A stretch of 64,000 nucleotides of DNA from Arthrobacter livingstonensis (GTDB taxonomy: Bacteria > Actinomycetota > Actinomycetes > Actinomycetales > Micrococcaceae), in contig NZ_QJVD01000013.1 of NCBI RefSeq assembly GCF_003219815.1, forward strand, positions 62,001 through 126,000, read 5' to 3'. Within the stretch, counting starts at the first letter, position 1, and every line of letters begins with the position of its first letter. The notes beneath the pieces are model-generated. The model did not search any database. It was given only the letters and a program-made list of their open reading frames with translations, and was not told the origin of the DNA. Both the position numbers and the translations under genes were made by a program. Shown here one piece after another: positions 1 through 11,522 of the stretch.

Positions 1-569
1 ACGATGCACGCGCACAGCTACTCACGGCGGCCGAGCACGTCCTGCTCCGCGACGGCCCCTCGGGCCTGACAAGTCGTGCCGTCACCGACGAGGCCTGCGT
101 TGCCAAGGGCGTCCTACACCGACATTTCACGGATTTCGACGACCTGCTCGCCGCCCTCGTCCAAAACCAGATCTCCGCCTTAAATCGCATGGCGGCCGAA
201 CTCGTCGACCAGGTCGGCTCCGGAACAGTCGGCGGAAACCTCTCCACCGCGCTCTCCGAGCTGTTTCACCCGCCCGGGCTAGCTCTCATTCGCCTCATTC
301 TGTCTCGGGACGAACTCCGTGCCCGCCTGCGTTCGGACACGAGACAAGGCATCCCGTTCCTCACTGAAGCCGTCACCGGGCTCAGCGCTTACCTGACTGC
401 CGAACAACACGTCGGCCGCATCCTCCCCAACGCGCGGCCGGACACACTCGCGCACGCCTTAGTCGGGACCGGGCATCTACTCTTCGCCGGCGGATTCGGC
501 GGATTACCCGACGAATCCGCAGTACGCGAGATCGTCGAGGCGATCACCGTCGGTGCAGCGACATCCTAG
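1..569 (+). CDS. TetR-family transcriptional regulator (5' truncated by window edge)
   Basis: The frame is open from the window edge to a TAG at 567-569, so the N-terminus is missing. The visible start reads as a TetR helix-turn-helix: helix 2 around LTSRAVTDEACV, then the recognition segment AKGVLHRHFTDFDDLLAALV. An internal ATG at 189 is not a credible start because it would remove the DNA-binding domain. The remaining ~125 residues are the ligand-binding/dimerisation part, which is not diagnostic. TetR proteins are usually repressors that respond to small molecules, and the target here is unknown because the upstream neighbour lies outside the window. The next gene is convergent, so no operon partner is visible. 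Confidence 0.85.
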   Translation, partial: DARAQLLTAAEHVLLRDGPSGLTSRAVTDEACVAKGVLHRHFTDFDDLLAALVQNQISALNRMAAELVDQVGSGTVGGNLSTALSELFHPPGLALIRLILSRDELRARLRSDTRQGIPFLTEAVTGLSAYLTAEQHVGRILPNARPDTLAHALVGTGHLLFAGGFGGLPDESAVREIVEAITVGAATS

Positions 570-737
570 GAGCCTCGACAGGGCGCGTCGTATCCCGGCG
601 AAGTATCAAAAATTTGAACATGAAGCACGACTGCGGTGCCGCCGTCCCGCAAGGGAAACGGTTACCAGTCAACCAGGCCTGGAATGTGGTCGGTTCCACG
701 GTGGTGAAGATGGGAGCCTGGCAATGCCTGTCCAGGT

Positions 738-1589
738 CTAGAAGCGCTGGAGTGATTGGCCCAGCATTTGGTGTCCCTGGGCCTCGAACATTTCGTCCCC
801 TACCAAGTGGGCCCACACGGCTGTGCCGATGGCTTCCCGGAGCAGGTCCATTCGCCAGACAACCTCGGAGCGAGGATCACCGCCGTACCCTGCCAGGAAG
901 GTTGCTTCCAGAGTTGCGTTTTTCCGCCACTGCTGCACCGCCAATCGACAGAGGTCCGTCGCTGCTGGTCGAAAGTCAAACCGACCGAAGTCTATTGCCC
1001 TTAGCTCGCCATTTTCGCTGATCCAGTTTCGCGGTTGCCAGTCTCCGTGCGTCGGGACAACCACTATCGGGAGCGGCCGGTACTCTGTGAGGCGCTGTCG
1101 GGCCTCTCGCTCCACTTCTGGATCGATCCGATGCTTTCGGTCAAGCCAGGCTAGTGACTTCGCCGTCACACGAAACTCATATTGATCATCAATACGGCTC
1201 TCCTGGCCGTGAAGCAATTTCAGTAGTTCACCAGCCTGAGCATGAGCGCTCTCGGCGAGTTCCTCACCTGTGCCCTCTACCAAATCCCCATCGAGGTAAT
1301 CGAGCACCAAGAGATTCAATTGTCGGCTCGAACGCAGCAACCCGCCGGCCCGGCCGCTGGCGACCAGTGGACTCGTGTAAGACTCATGGGCGGTGATCTC
1401 GCGACCGATGTGATGGTTGTCGGGTCCTGCAGCCTTGACGATCACTGTGCGATCGCGAGTACTGACGTGGAGTACCTTCGTGTCCACCTGACCCCACGAC
1501 AGGTCTGCAATAAGAGAAGGAGTGCCGAGCCACGTTCTGGCGAGCTCAGCCTGCTGCTCAGATAATTGTCCGCCGTCCCATCGCCCCAT
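738..1589 (-). CDS. Aminoglycoside phosphotransferase (APH)-family kinase
   Basis: This 283-residue protein has the APH/choline-kinase-like fold signature. The catalytic loop HGDWQPRNW is near residue 181 (His181, Asp183) and is followed by the metal-binding IDFGRF. An N-terminal region with a beta-strand lysine (VIVKAAG) fits the ATP-binding lobe. The family transfers ATP phosphate to small hydroxylated molecules. The substrate cannot be read from the sequence, and antibiotic resistance should not be assumed. The frame stays open far upstream but loses family-like sequence, so I place the start at ATG 1589. A GTG at 1625 would add 12 residues and is an alternative. It is convergent with the TetR fragment and divergent from ligA. 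Confidence 0.8.
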   Translation of the reverse strand: MGRWDGGQLSEQQAELARTWLGTPSLIADLSWGQVDTKVLHVSTRDRTVIVKAAGPDNHHIGREITAHESYTSPLVASGRAGGLLRSSRQLNLLVLDYLDGDLVEGTGEELAESAHAQAGELLKLLHGQESRIDDQYEFRVTAKSLAWLDRKHRIDPEVEREARQRLTEYRPLPIVVVPTHGDWQPRNWISENGELRAIDFGRFDFRPAATDLCRLAVQQWRKNATLEATFLAGYGGDPRSEVVWRMDLLREAIGTAVWAHLVGDEMFEAQGHQMLGQSLQRF

Positions 1590-5152
<3,563 letters not shown>

Positions 5153-5387
5153 TTCGGTGGTTGAGGATATAAGTGCCAGTGCAGTCAGGACGGACGGCCG
5201 TGCCGCAATGACCACGGTGTTCATAAGATCGAGATGGATGCAAACCCCATCGCCACCGAATCATGGGAGCCGCCATGTCCAGCCAATGGGCCAGCGCGCG
5301 AACCCTCCAACAAACCGCCGTGGTTCCAGGACACGATCGTCCCCGCCGGATTCGGCACAGCAGCGCCACCGGGGCAGGGGCCATGCT

Positions 5388-5417
5388 TTGACATCGGTGA
5401 CGGGCCCATCCTAGGCT
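5388..5417 (+). promoter_or_regulatory. Candidate sigma-70 promoter for the VOC/DUF2087 pair
   Basis: A consensus -35 TTGACA (5388-5393) is followed after 18 nt by TAGGCT (5412-5417). Transcription would start around 5424, just before a GAAGGA ribosome binding site, giving a very short leader to ATG 5441. This fit supports both the promoter and the chosen start. Confidence 0.6.
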
Positions 5418-5440
5418 CACGATCGAAGGAAGTGGTGTGC

Positions 5441-5869
5441 ATGGAAACCGACGGTGTGGTGTTATCCAGGGTGGTCGAGGATGCGGAACGGTCCTTGGCG
5501 TTTTACCGCGACGGTCTGGGGATGGCGGAGGCGACGCTCATGTTTGGCATCGTGAGCCTTGAGCTGCCCGGTCTGACCTTGTTCCTGGCCGAACCGGCCG
5601 ACTTCACCCGCAACACGGGGCTGGAACCGGGTATGGTGGGCAACGGTGCTGGCGCCGCCAAGTTCGACGGCATACTCAGCTGCGCCATTCGGTCAACTGC
5701 CGAGGTGGACCGCCTTTTGGGAAGCGCACGTGCGGCCGGAGGCACGGCAACCGGGCCGGAGCTTATTGACCACGTCAGCGGCCGCCGGCAGTACATCGGC
5801 GCGGTTACAGACCCCGATGGGTATTTGTGGCAGCTGGTGTGCAACGTGGCGGAAAGCGTGGCGGAGTGA
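5441..5869 (+). CDS. VOC (glyoxalase/bleomycin-resistance fold) family protein
   Basis: A 142-residue single-module VOC protein. It has an N-terminal beta-alpha unit (SRVVEDAERSLAFYRDGLGM), a middle strand set (LPGLTLFLAEPADF) and a C-terminal DPDGYLWQLV, which carries the typical penultimate metal-ligand region. The fold covers lyases, dioxygenases and sequestering proteins, so substrate and reaction are unknown. The ATG at 5441 has GAAGGA upstream and a good promoter directly ahead of it. Its stop overlaps the GTG of the DUF2087 gene by 4 nt, which implies a two-gene operon. Confidence 0.82.
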   Translation: METDGVVLSRVVEDAERSLAFYRDGLGMAEATLMFGIVSLELPGLTLFLAEPADFTRNTGLEPGMVGNGAGAAKFDGILSCAIRSTAEVDRLLGSARAAGGTATGPELIDHVSGRRQYIGAVTDPDGYLWQLVCNVAESVAE

Positions 5870-6333
5870 CTGGGGACAACGCCATTCCGTGGCAGCCCGT
5901 TATGGCAGCGCTGGCGAACGAGCAAGTCCTGCAGGTCTACGCCGCACGGGTATTGGGTGTTGACGGACCTGCGTTCGAAAAGGAACTCCGGCGGCTGGCC
6001 TCCGTTGGGCTGTTGACGCCCGGGACGTATGAGCCTGTTGCCGGCGTCTTCGACACCATCTTGGTAGCCAACAGCGCGCCCAAGGCTGAAGGAATCGACA
6101 AATTCTTCAGCTCCGGCATGTTGACGCAGCTGCCGATGAACCCCGCGCTTCGCCGCGAGGTGCTTGAGCACTTGGCAACCCGCCTCATCCCGGAAGGTGA
6201 AACTTTGGGGGAGACGGACATCAACAGGCTGCTTGCCACCGTCACCACGGACATTCCCACGCTGCGTCGCGCACTGGTGGACCATGGCCTGTTGGAGCGA
6301 AACGCCGACGGCTCGGCCTACCGGCGGCGGTAG
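5866..6333 (+). CDS. DUF2087 domain protein, putative winged-helix regulator
   Basis: A 155-residue protein from a GTG start (VTGDNAIPWQP) overlapping the VOC stop. The N-terminal half reads like a short winged helix (LANEQVLQVYAARVL, ELRRLASVGLL). The C-terminal half matches DUF2087: FFSSGMLTQLPMNPALRREV, then DINRLLATV, and ending in RRALVDHGLLERNADGSAYR, where the arginine-aspartate-glycine ending is characteristic. DUF2087 proteins are often annotated as transcription factors, but that role is inferred. Pairing with the VOC gene suggests joint regulation or function. Confidence 0.8.
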   Translation: MTGDNAIPWQPVMAALANEQVLQVYAARVLGVDGPAFEKELRRLASVGLLTPGTYEPVAGVFDTILVANSAPKAEGIDKFFSSGMLTQLPMNPALRREVLEHLATRLIPEGETLGETDINRLLATVTTDIPTLRRALVDHGLLERNADGSAYRRR

Positions 6334-6336
6334 AAG

Positions 6337-7281
6337 CTAGGGAGTTTGGCGGGGCTTCCACCCACGCTCGCGGAGGGCCTTGGTGAACATGGCAACAACG
6401 TAGGCATCGCCTTGCTGCATGTCCTTGTTGTAAACCTTCACCTGCAGCCAGCCATGGACACGGGTCCTCTGATCACGGTTCCGATCACGCAGTTGCTTTT
6501 CCGGGGTCTGGTGGACCTCCCCCTCGTACTCACCGCAAACCCTGAACTCCTCGCAGCCGAGGTCCGGGTAGACCACGTTCTCGCCCGGATCGTTGTCAAT
6601 GACATGGTTGGCGGTGAATTCCGGGAGCCCGGCCCTGAACAGGATCAGGCGGAGCCTGGTTTCCCGGGGTGAATCCGCACCCACTCTCATCAGCTCAACG
6701 GCGGCCCTGGCCTTGTCCAGCCCGGGAACATGGTGCTTGTCCGCGAGGTAGCTGCGCAAAGTTCCTTCCGCGACAATCGGGAACTTCCGGGGCTCAAAGT
6801 ACCTGTCATGCTCGCAAATAAGGTGATCCGCAGCGGCTACCAAATCATCCAGTCTCAGGATCGCAGCCAGGTCCAGGAAGGTGCGGGCGGGCGTGGTGAC
6901 CGGGATGTCGCCAAGGAGCATGACTTCGTCGTCGCGCAGGTTTTGGCGGTGGCCGATGACACCCTTGCGCCGCGGTATGGCTGCGCTGGATGGTCTGGAA
7001 AGGTGGACTGCTCTGAGTTGCTCGAACTCCCGAGGGAGCGGAATGCCATGGAGCAGGGCTGCGGTGCTGTGTGAAATGTATCGAGACTCGCCCAAGGCTG
7101 TGTAGGGGCGCACCCTGTCCAGCAATGTCTGTTCCACGCCGCTCGGCACCCGGATCTGGCGGCTTGGCGTGTGGAGGTCACGTGCCCGCAGACGGCTGAC
7201 AGTCGCCCCTGCCGAAACAGCCTCAACATAGGTGAACGAACGGGTCGCACATTTTCCGGGAAGCCTTGGGCGCATGACCAT
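6337..7281 (-). CDS. AbiEi antitoxin-like / DUF559-like nuclease-fold protein
   Basis: About 314 residues from ATG 7281; ATG 7275 or TTG 7299 are alternatives. The N-terminal part looks like the AbiEi-type winged helix family (STAALLHGIPLP, VTTPARTFLDLA). The C-terminal part resembles a Vsr/DUF559-type restriction-endonuclease fold: SPRETRLRLILFRAGLPE, a PDLG acidic strand and GEYEGEVH. Proteins of this architecture are very common in Micrococcaceae and mycobacteria, often without an AbiEii toxin partner, and none is seen here. Function is unknown and a nuclease role is inferred from motifs only. The downstream gene is convergent (DUF2087). A repeat element lies upstream. Confidence 0.68.
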   Translation of the reverse strand: MVMRPRLPGKCATRSFTYVEAVSAGATVSRLRARDLHTPSRQIRVPSGVEQTLLDRVRPYTALGESRYISHSTAALLHGIPLPREFEQLRAVHLSRPSSAAIPRRKGVIGHRQNLRDDEVMLLGDIPVTTPARTFLDLAAILRLDDLVAAADHLICEHDRYFEPRKFPIVAEGTLRSYLADKHHVPGLDKARAAVELMRVGADSPRETRLRLILFRAGLPEFTANHVIDNDPGENVVYPDLGCEEFRVCGEYEGEVHQTPEKQLRDRNRDQRTRVHGWLQVKVYNKDMQQGDAYVVAMFTKALRERGWKPRQTP

Positions 7282-7370
7282 GCTGAAATTCTCGGCCAAT
7301 TCCGCAAATCGCGCTCAAAGTTATCCACACGCGACACCGGCAGGCCGTTGCCATGGGACAGGCGGGAATG

Positions 7371-7506
7371 AAAAGACAGCAGATGCGGGTGTGGCGGAGG
7401 AGAACGAAATTCAAAAGACAGCAGATGCGGGTGTAAGAAGCCCGGACCCGCATCTGCTGTCTTTTCATTCGGGACGGCGGCCGGGGACCCGCATGTGCTG
7501 TCTTTT
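7371..7506. repeat. Four-copy AAAAGACAGC inverted repeat element, locus 1
   Basis: Four 20-bp copies of AAAAGACAGCAGATGCGGGT lie here in the order forward-forward-reverse-reverse: 7371-7390, 7413-7432, 7446-7465 and 7487-7506. The first three match exactly when oriented and the fourth has one change. Short GC-rich spacers (TCGGGACGGCGGCC) repeat between the reverse copies. The RNA or single strand could form two nested stems. The locus sits between the 3' end of the carboxylesterase gene and the start of the AbiEi-like gene. A second locus with near-identical spacing is at 62241-62375. Confidence 0.85.
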
Positions 7507-7538
7507 GAATCGGGACGGCGGCCCGGGACCCGTAAAAG

Positions 7539-9170
7539 TTACTCAAGCAGCGGGCGCACCGAGGCGTAGCCGTCGTCAACCATCGAGGACGGCGAGTCGA
7601 ACACTTTGGTCCGGAGCCCGCCGGCGTACCCGTCCCAGCCCGGGCCGCCGGAGATGGCGAAGGAGACAGCGGCTCCGTGGACCTCATCGGCGAGGGCCTG
7701 CGGGGGAGTCTTGCCAGCCAGGGCGTCAATCCGGTCCGCTCCGAGGCAGTCGAAGAAGAAGGGCACATCCAGGCAGTGCACGGCCCGGCCAAATACCGGC
7801 GAGCGCCACGAGAACCGGAACAGCCAGGTGTTTGCGCGGCCGGGAGTGGATTCGGAAGGTGTGCCGGGAGTGGATCCCGAAGCGGTGGCGGCCTGATTGG
7901 AGGCGGGAGCATCGACAGGATCGGATGTCGCGGCCCCGCCTTCTGCAGTAGCGGTCCGGTATTCCGCCACCTTGAGCGCGGTGCTGCGGAATACCGCGTC
8001 ACTGATATACCGGCCCAACACCGCGGCGGATCCTGACCTCACCACCTCCCTGTTGGCGGCCAGGTAGTCGCTGCGGTTGCCCCGGGCAAGCCCAGCCTGT
8101 CCCAGGAGCAGCCGGACGGGGACAAATCGCAGCTTGGACTGCATCCCGGCAACGACCATGGCGAATTCGTCGTCGGCGGTGCCAAGGACCAGCGACTTGT
8201 CCGAGCCGATGCCAGCATGCAGGGAGTCCAGCGTTGGCGCGGTGATGAGTTCGCCGTCGACCATGGGGCCGAGCGAGAGACCGCCGGAAATGACGCGGCG
8301 CAGCATCGAAAACTTCCCGCCACCGGGTTCCCGGGCCTTGGACTGGAGCTCCAACAGGCGTTCTTCGGGCACCGAGGCAAACCCCTCCAGCGTGGGTTCG
8401 ACGCCGGCCAGCCCCGCCAGGCGTTCGGCGAGCGCCCCCGCCTTGTCCCGGGAAACGTCGCCGAGTGCGCCGGAGAGGCAGTAGGCCTGGGCGAAAAGCG
8501 GCTGTGCGCGAGGCATGCCCAGAAGGGTCAGCACCGCGCCGCCACCGGCAGACTGTCCGGCGAGGGTCACGCGGGCCGGGTCGCCGCCGAACGCCGCAAT
8601 GTTTTGTTGCACCCATTCCAGCGCAAGCAGCCAGTCGAGCACTGCGCGGTTGTCCGGTGCCCCTTCAATCAGGCCAAAGCCGTCAAAGCCAAGCCGGTAG
8701 GAAACGCTGACAGTCACTACGCCGTCACGGTTGAAGGCGGCGCCGTCGTACCAGGGACTGGCGGGGGAGCCGGCCGTGAAGCCGCCGCCATGGATGTACA
8801 CCAGAACGGGGAGCGCTGCAGCCACGGACGGCGCCGGGGTGAAGACATTCACATTCAGCGTGGACTCGCCCGGCACGGAAGGTTCGGGGATGAGCGTGGG
8901 CTCCGGCGGTCCTGCGCGGTGTGGTGTGGGCCCCTGCTCCACGGCGTCGCGAATCCCATCCCAGTGTGAATGGGGCACCGGCGCCGCAAAGCGGAGTGGA
9001 CCGACGGGTGCCGCGGCGAAGGGTATGCCCAGGAATGCCGCCGAATGGCTGAACGCACCCGCCCCGGCAGCCATTGAGGGGCAGGGACGCCACATGCCAC
9101 GGACCTTCCCCGCCGTGGTGGTGGCAACGGGAGGCGTGGTGGGATCGATTAATGCATGCTGGGCGGCCAT
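7539..9170 (-). CDS. Type-B carboxylesterase / lipase family protein
   Basis: About 543 residues of an alpha/beta-hydrolase of the type-B carboxylesterase family. Visible hallmarks are the N-terminal AGKVRGMW strand, AFLGIPFAAAPVGPLRF, the oxyanion-hole YIHGGGF, the nucleophile motif GQSAGGGAV (Ser207) and the late DEVHGAAVSF with the likely catalytic His. It would hydrolyse short-chain esters, and the natural substrate is unknown. A low-complexity Ala/Ser/Thr/Pro linker (around PASNQAATASGSTPGTPS) interrupts the region before the His motif and is unusual. I place the start at ATG 9170; ATG 9218 is 16 codons upstream. Neither has a well-spaced ribosome binding site. No signal peptide is evident. 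Confidence 0.88.
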   Translation of the reverse strand: MAAQHALIDPTTPPVATTTAGKVRGMWRPCPSMAAGAGAFSHSAAFLGIPFAAAPVGPLRFAAPVPHSHWDGIRDAVEQGPTPHRAGPPEPTLIPEPSVPGESTLNVNVFTPAPSVAAALPVLVYIHGGGFTAGSPASPWYDGAAFNRDGVVTVSVSYRLGFDGFGLIEGAPDNRAVLDWLLALEWVQQNIAAFGGDPARVTLAGQSAGGGAVLTLLGMPRAQPLFAQAYCLSGALGDVSRDKAGALAERLAGLAGVEPTLEGFASVPEERLLELQSKAREPGGGKFSMLRRVISGGLSLGPMVDGELITAPTLDSLHAGIGSDKSLVLGTADDEFAMVVAGMQSKLRFVPVRLLLGQAGLARGNRSDYLAANREVVRSGSAAVLGRYISDAVFRSTALKVAEYRTATAEGGAATSDPVDAPASNQAATASGSTPGTPSESTPGRANTWLFRFSWRSPVFGRAVHCLDVPFFFDCLGADRIDALAGKTPPQALADEVHGAAVSFAISGGPGWDGYAGGLRTKVFDSPSSMVDDGYASVRPLLE

Positions 9171-9339
9171 GCCTCCATGGTACGGAAAGCGGCGGCTTGG
9201 CGCCCGTGCAGCGCTCATGCCGTGGGGCGCTCACGCCGTGGAGCGCTTATGCCGTGCAGCGCGTCGTCCCGGGCAGGCGGCATGGCTTCCAGTGCCAGCA
9301 CCCATGCCAATGTCGGCACGCGGGGCGTAGCCTGATGCC

Positions 9340-10803
9340 ATGAACTTCACGGTCACCGACGGGAACTTTGCACCCCCGAATCTCGTGCAGCTGACGGGGT
9401 GGGGGACACTGCCGTCCGCTTTTGACGTCACGGGGCTCGCTGTCGCCTCCATGGCGGCTGCCGGGAACGCCGTGGCACAGCTCTGCGGCCGGCTCGGTTC
9501 AGCCGTCCCGCAAGTGAGCGTGGATCGGGCCCTGGCGTCAGCCTGGTTCGGACTGTCCTTCAGCCCGGATGGCTGGCAGCTGCCCCCTGTGTGGGATTCC
9601 GTCGCCGGCGACTATCCCAGCGCCGACGGCTGGATCCGCCTCCACACCAACGCCCCGCACCACCGTGCCGCCGCGCTCGCAGTCCTGGCCCTGTCCCCGG
9701 ATGCCGGGCGCGAATTGGTGGCGCAGGCGGTGGCTTCCTGGCCGGGGGAGGAGCTGGAGGCCGGCATAGTCGCATCCAATGGGTGCGCCGCCGTGATGCG
9801 TACCGGAGCTGAATGGCTGGCCCATCCGCAGGGCGCGGCTGTGGCCGCAGAACCCTTGGTGCACTGGGGCCCCGAGCGCCGCGTGCCGCCTTTTGGCAGG
9901 AACGACGCCGGAGCCCGCCGCCGCGTATCCCCCACGAAGGTGCCTGGAGCCACAGTGCCCCTAGCCGCAGTGCCTGGAGCCACAATGCCCCTGACGAGCG
10001 CGCCGCTAACCGCAGTGCCCACCGCCGCCCGCCCGCTGGCGGGTGTCCGGGTCCTGGACCTGACACGGGTGATTGCCGGGCCGGTCGCCACCCGGTTTCT
10101 GGCCTTGTACGGGGCCGAGGTGCTGCGGATAGACCCGCCGGGCTGGAACGAACCCGGACTGGAACCGGAAATGACGCTCGGCAAGCACTGCGCCCGGCTG
10201 GACTTCACGACTCCCGCAGGATTGAACCGGCTGGAAGAGCTGCTGGCCGGGGCGGACATCTTCATCCACGGCTACCGCCCGGACGCACTGGACCGGCTGG
10301 GACTCTCCGACGCTGCCCTGGCCGAACGCCACCCCGCCTTGGTCAATGTTGCACTCGACGCGTACGGCTGGAGCGGTCCGTGGGAGCATCGGCGTGGATT
10401 CGATTCGCTGGTGCAGATGAGCTGCGGGATCGCCCACACAGGCATGGGCCACTTTGGCCGCGACCGGCCCTTCCCGCTCCCTGTCCAGGCGCTGGATCAC
10501 GCCACCGGCTACCTAACGGCCGCCGCAGCCCTCGACGCCTGGCGCCAGCGGCTGGACGGTACTGTGCGCAACGCGCGGCTGTCCCTGGCCCGCACTGCCG
10601 TTGAGTTGATGCCCACCGGCCCCAGCCGTGACCGTGGCGAGCTGCCGGCACTCGACGCCCATGCCCGTGAACCGGAAAACACCGCCTGGGGCCCCGGTCT
10701 GCGCCTGCCGCCTGCTGTGGTGGTCGACGGCGTCCCGGCCTGGACCACTGTGGAGGCCCGCGGCTACGGTTCCGCCGAGGCCGCATGGCTTGGCGACCGT
10801 TGA
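9340..10803 (+). CDS. CoA-transferase family III (CaiB/BaiF-like) protein with permuted domain order
   Basis: 487 residues. The second half carries the CaiB/BaiF nucleotide-binding-like start PLAGVRVLDLTRVIAGPVAT followed by YGAEVLRIDPP, then GLSDAALAERHPALVNVAL and GWSGPWEHRRGFDSLVQ, typical of family III CoA transferases. The first ~200 residues (DGWIRLHTNAPHHRAAALAV, GEELEAGIVASNGCAAVM) look like the part that normally follows in CaiB, so the halves appear swapped. A Pro/Ala/Val linker encoded by imperfect direct repeats (9940-9962, 9970-9992) joins them. These enzymes move CoA between carboxylic acids. The substrate is unknown. The catalytic Asp expected soon after the Rossmann start is not clearly placed. 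Confidence 0.8.
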   Translation: MNFTVTDGNFAPPNLVQLTGWGTLPSAFDVTGLAVASMAAAGNAVAQLCGRLGSAVPQVSVDRALASAWFGLSFSPDGWQLPPVWDSVAGDYPSADGWIRLHTNAPHHRAAALAVLALSPDAGRELVAQAVASWPGEELEAGIVASNGCAAVMRTGAEWLAHPQGAAVAAEPLVHWGPERRVPPFGRNDAGARRRVSPTKVPGATVPLAAVPGATMPLTSAPLTAVPTAARPLAGVRVLDLTRVIAGPVATRFLALYGAEVLRIDPPGWNEPGLEPEMTLGKHCARLDFTTPAGLNRLEELLAGADIFIHGYRPDALDRLGLSDAALAERHPALVNVALDAYGWSGPWEHRRGFDSLVQMSCGIAHTGMGHFGRDRPFPLPVQALDHATGYLTAAAALDAWRQRLDGTVRNARLSLARTAVELMPTGPSRDRGELPALDAHAREPENTAWGPGLRLPPAVVVDGVPAWTTVEARGYGSAEAAWLGDR

Positions 10804-10825
10804 CAGGCACTATTTCCCTTTCGGG

Positions 10826-10879
10826 GGTCGTTGTGGTGATTCGCCCCCCGTGCACCGGGGGCGATCCACCACAACGGCC
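10826..10879. terminator. Long palindrome after the CoA-transferase gene
   Basis: Arms of about 22 nt (GGTCGTTGTGGTG then CGCCCCC, and GGGGGCG then CACCACAACGGCC) pair with a few mismatches around a short CGTGCAC loop. It lies 22 nt after the stop codon. No U-tract follows, so it may act as a Rho-assisted or structural 3' end rather than a classical intrinsic terminator. Confidence 0.6.
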
Positions 10880-11000
10880 TCCGAAGATGCTTGGCCGGCC
10901 AGCGGCTGATCCGCCCATTTCCCGCGCCGCCCCCCGGTGAGGGAAACTGGCTAAGGCGAGTCCCGCCGTCGAACATCAAGCAAGAGGAACCAGCACGCGC

Positions 11001-11522
11001 ATGAGCCTGACCGTCCGCCCTGCCACACCCGTTGACCATGCCGCCATTGCCCGTATCACCGCGGACGCGTACCTGGGGGCCGGCTACTTTGACAGTGCCG
11101 AATACCCATACATGCAAAAGATCCTGCAGGTGGCGGAGCGGGCGGAATCGGCGCCCCTCATCGTCGCCGAGCGCGACGGCGTGGTGGTTGGCTCAGCCAC
11201 CCTGGCCGTGCACGGTGACGAGTGGGCGGACATCGCGCTGCCGGACGAGCTGGAATTCCGGCTGCTGGTCGTTGACCCGAAGGTCCAGCGCAGCGGGGCG
11301 GGTGCGGCCATGGTCCGCTACATCCTGGACCAGGCCCGTGCCACGGACGGCATCCGCGCCGTCAGCCTGACCACCGGCGATGACTGGCACGGTGCCCACG
11401 CCCTGTACCGCAAGCTCGGCTTCACCCGGGTCCCTGAGCGCGACTGGCCCATCCCGGAGAACGGCAAGATGCTCCGTGTATACCGCCAAGACGTCCAGGC
11501 GATGCCCGGCGGGCGCCCATGA
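11001..11522 (+). CDS. GNAT-family N-acetyltransferase
   Basis: 173 residues with the GCN5-related acetyltransferase fold: N-terminal VRPATPVDHAAIARIT, the central strand EFRLLVVDPKVQRSGAGAAM (motif A, with R/Q-x-x-G-x-G/A seen as RSGAGA binding acetyl-CoA), and the C-terminal HALYRKLGFTRVPERDW, typical of this fold. It acetylates an amine on a protein or small molecule. The target is unknown. AGAGGAAC precedes ATG 11001 as ribosome binding site. The stop overlaps the next start by 4 nt (ATGA), linking it to the LssY_C membrane gene. Confidence 0.9.
   Translation: MSLTVRPATPVDHAAIARITADAYLGAGYFDSAEYPYMQKILQVAERAESAPLIVAERDGVVVGSATLAVHGDEWADIALPDELEFRLLVVDPKVQRSGAGAAMVRYILDQARATDGIRAVSLTTGDDWHGAHALYRKLGFTRVPERDWPIPENGKMLRVYRQDVQAMPGGRP

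Noticed and set aside
570-737. Small ORFs between the TetR fragment and the APH kinase
   Set aside because: Several short frames exist but none has a domain or a good ribosome binding site.
738-1589. Antibiotic-resistance aminoglycoside phosphotransferase
   Set aside because: Only family motifs match. APH-fold kinases act on many substrates and nothing nearby indicates resistance.
6337-7281. Complete AbiE toxin-antitoxin system
   Set aside because: No AbiEii nucleotidyltransferase gene is adjacent; both neighbours are ordinary genes.
7371-7506. Attachment site or integron-like recombination site
   Set aside because: No integrase, no tRNA gene and no cassette; the same architecture recurs at 62241 between ordinary genes, which fits a dispersed repeat better.
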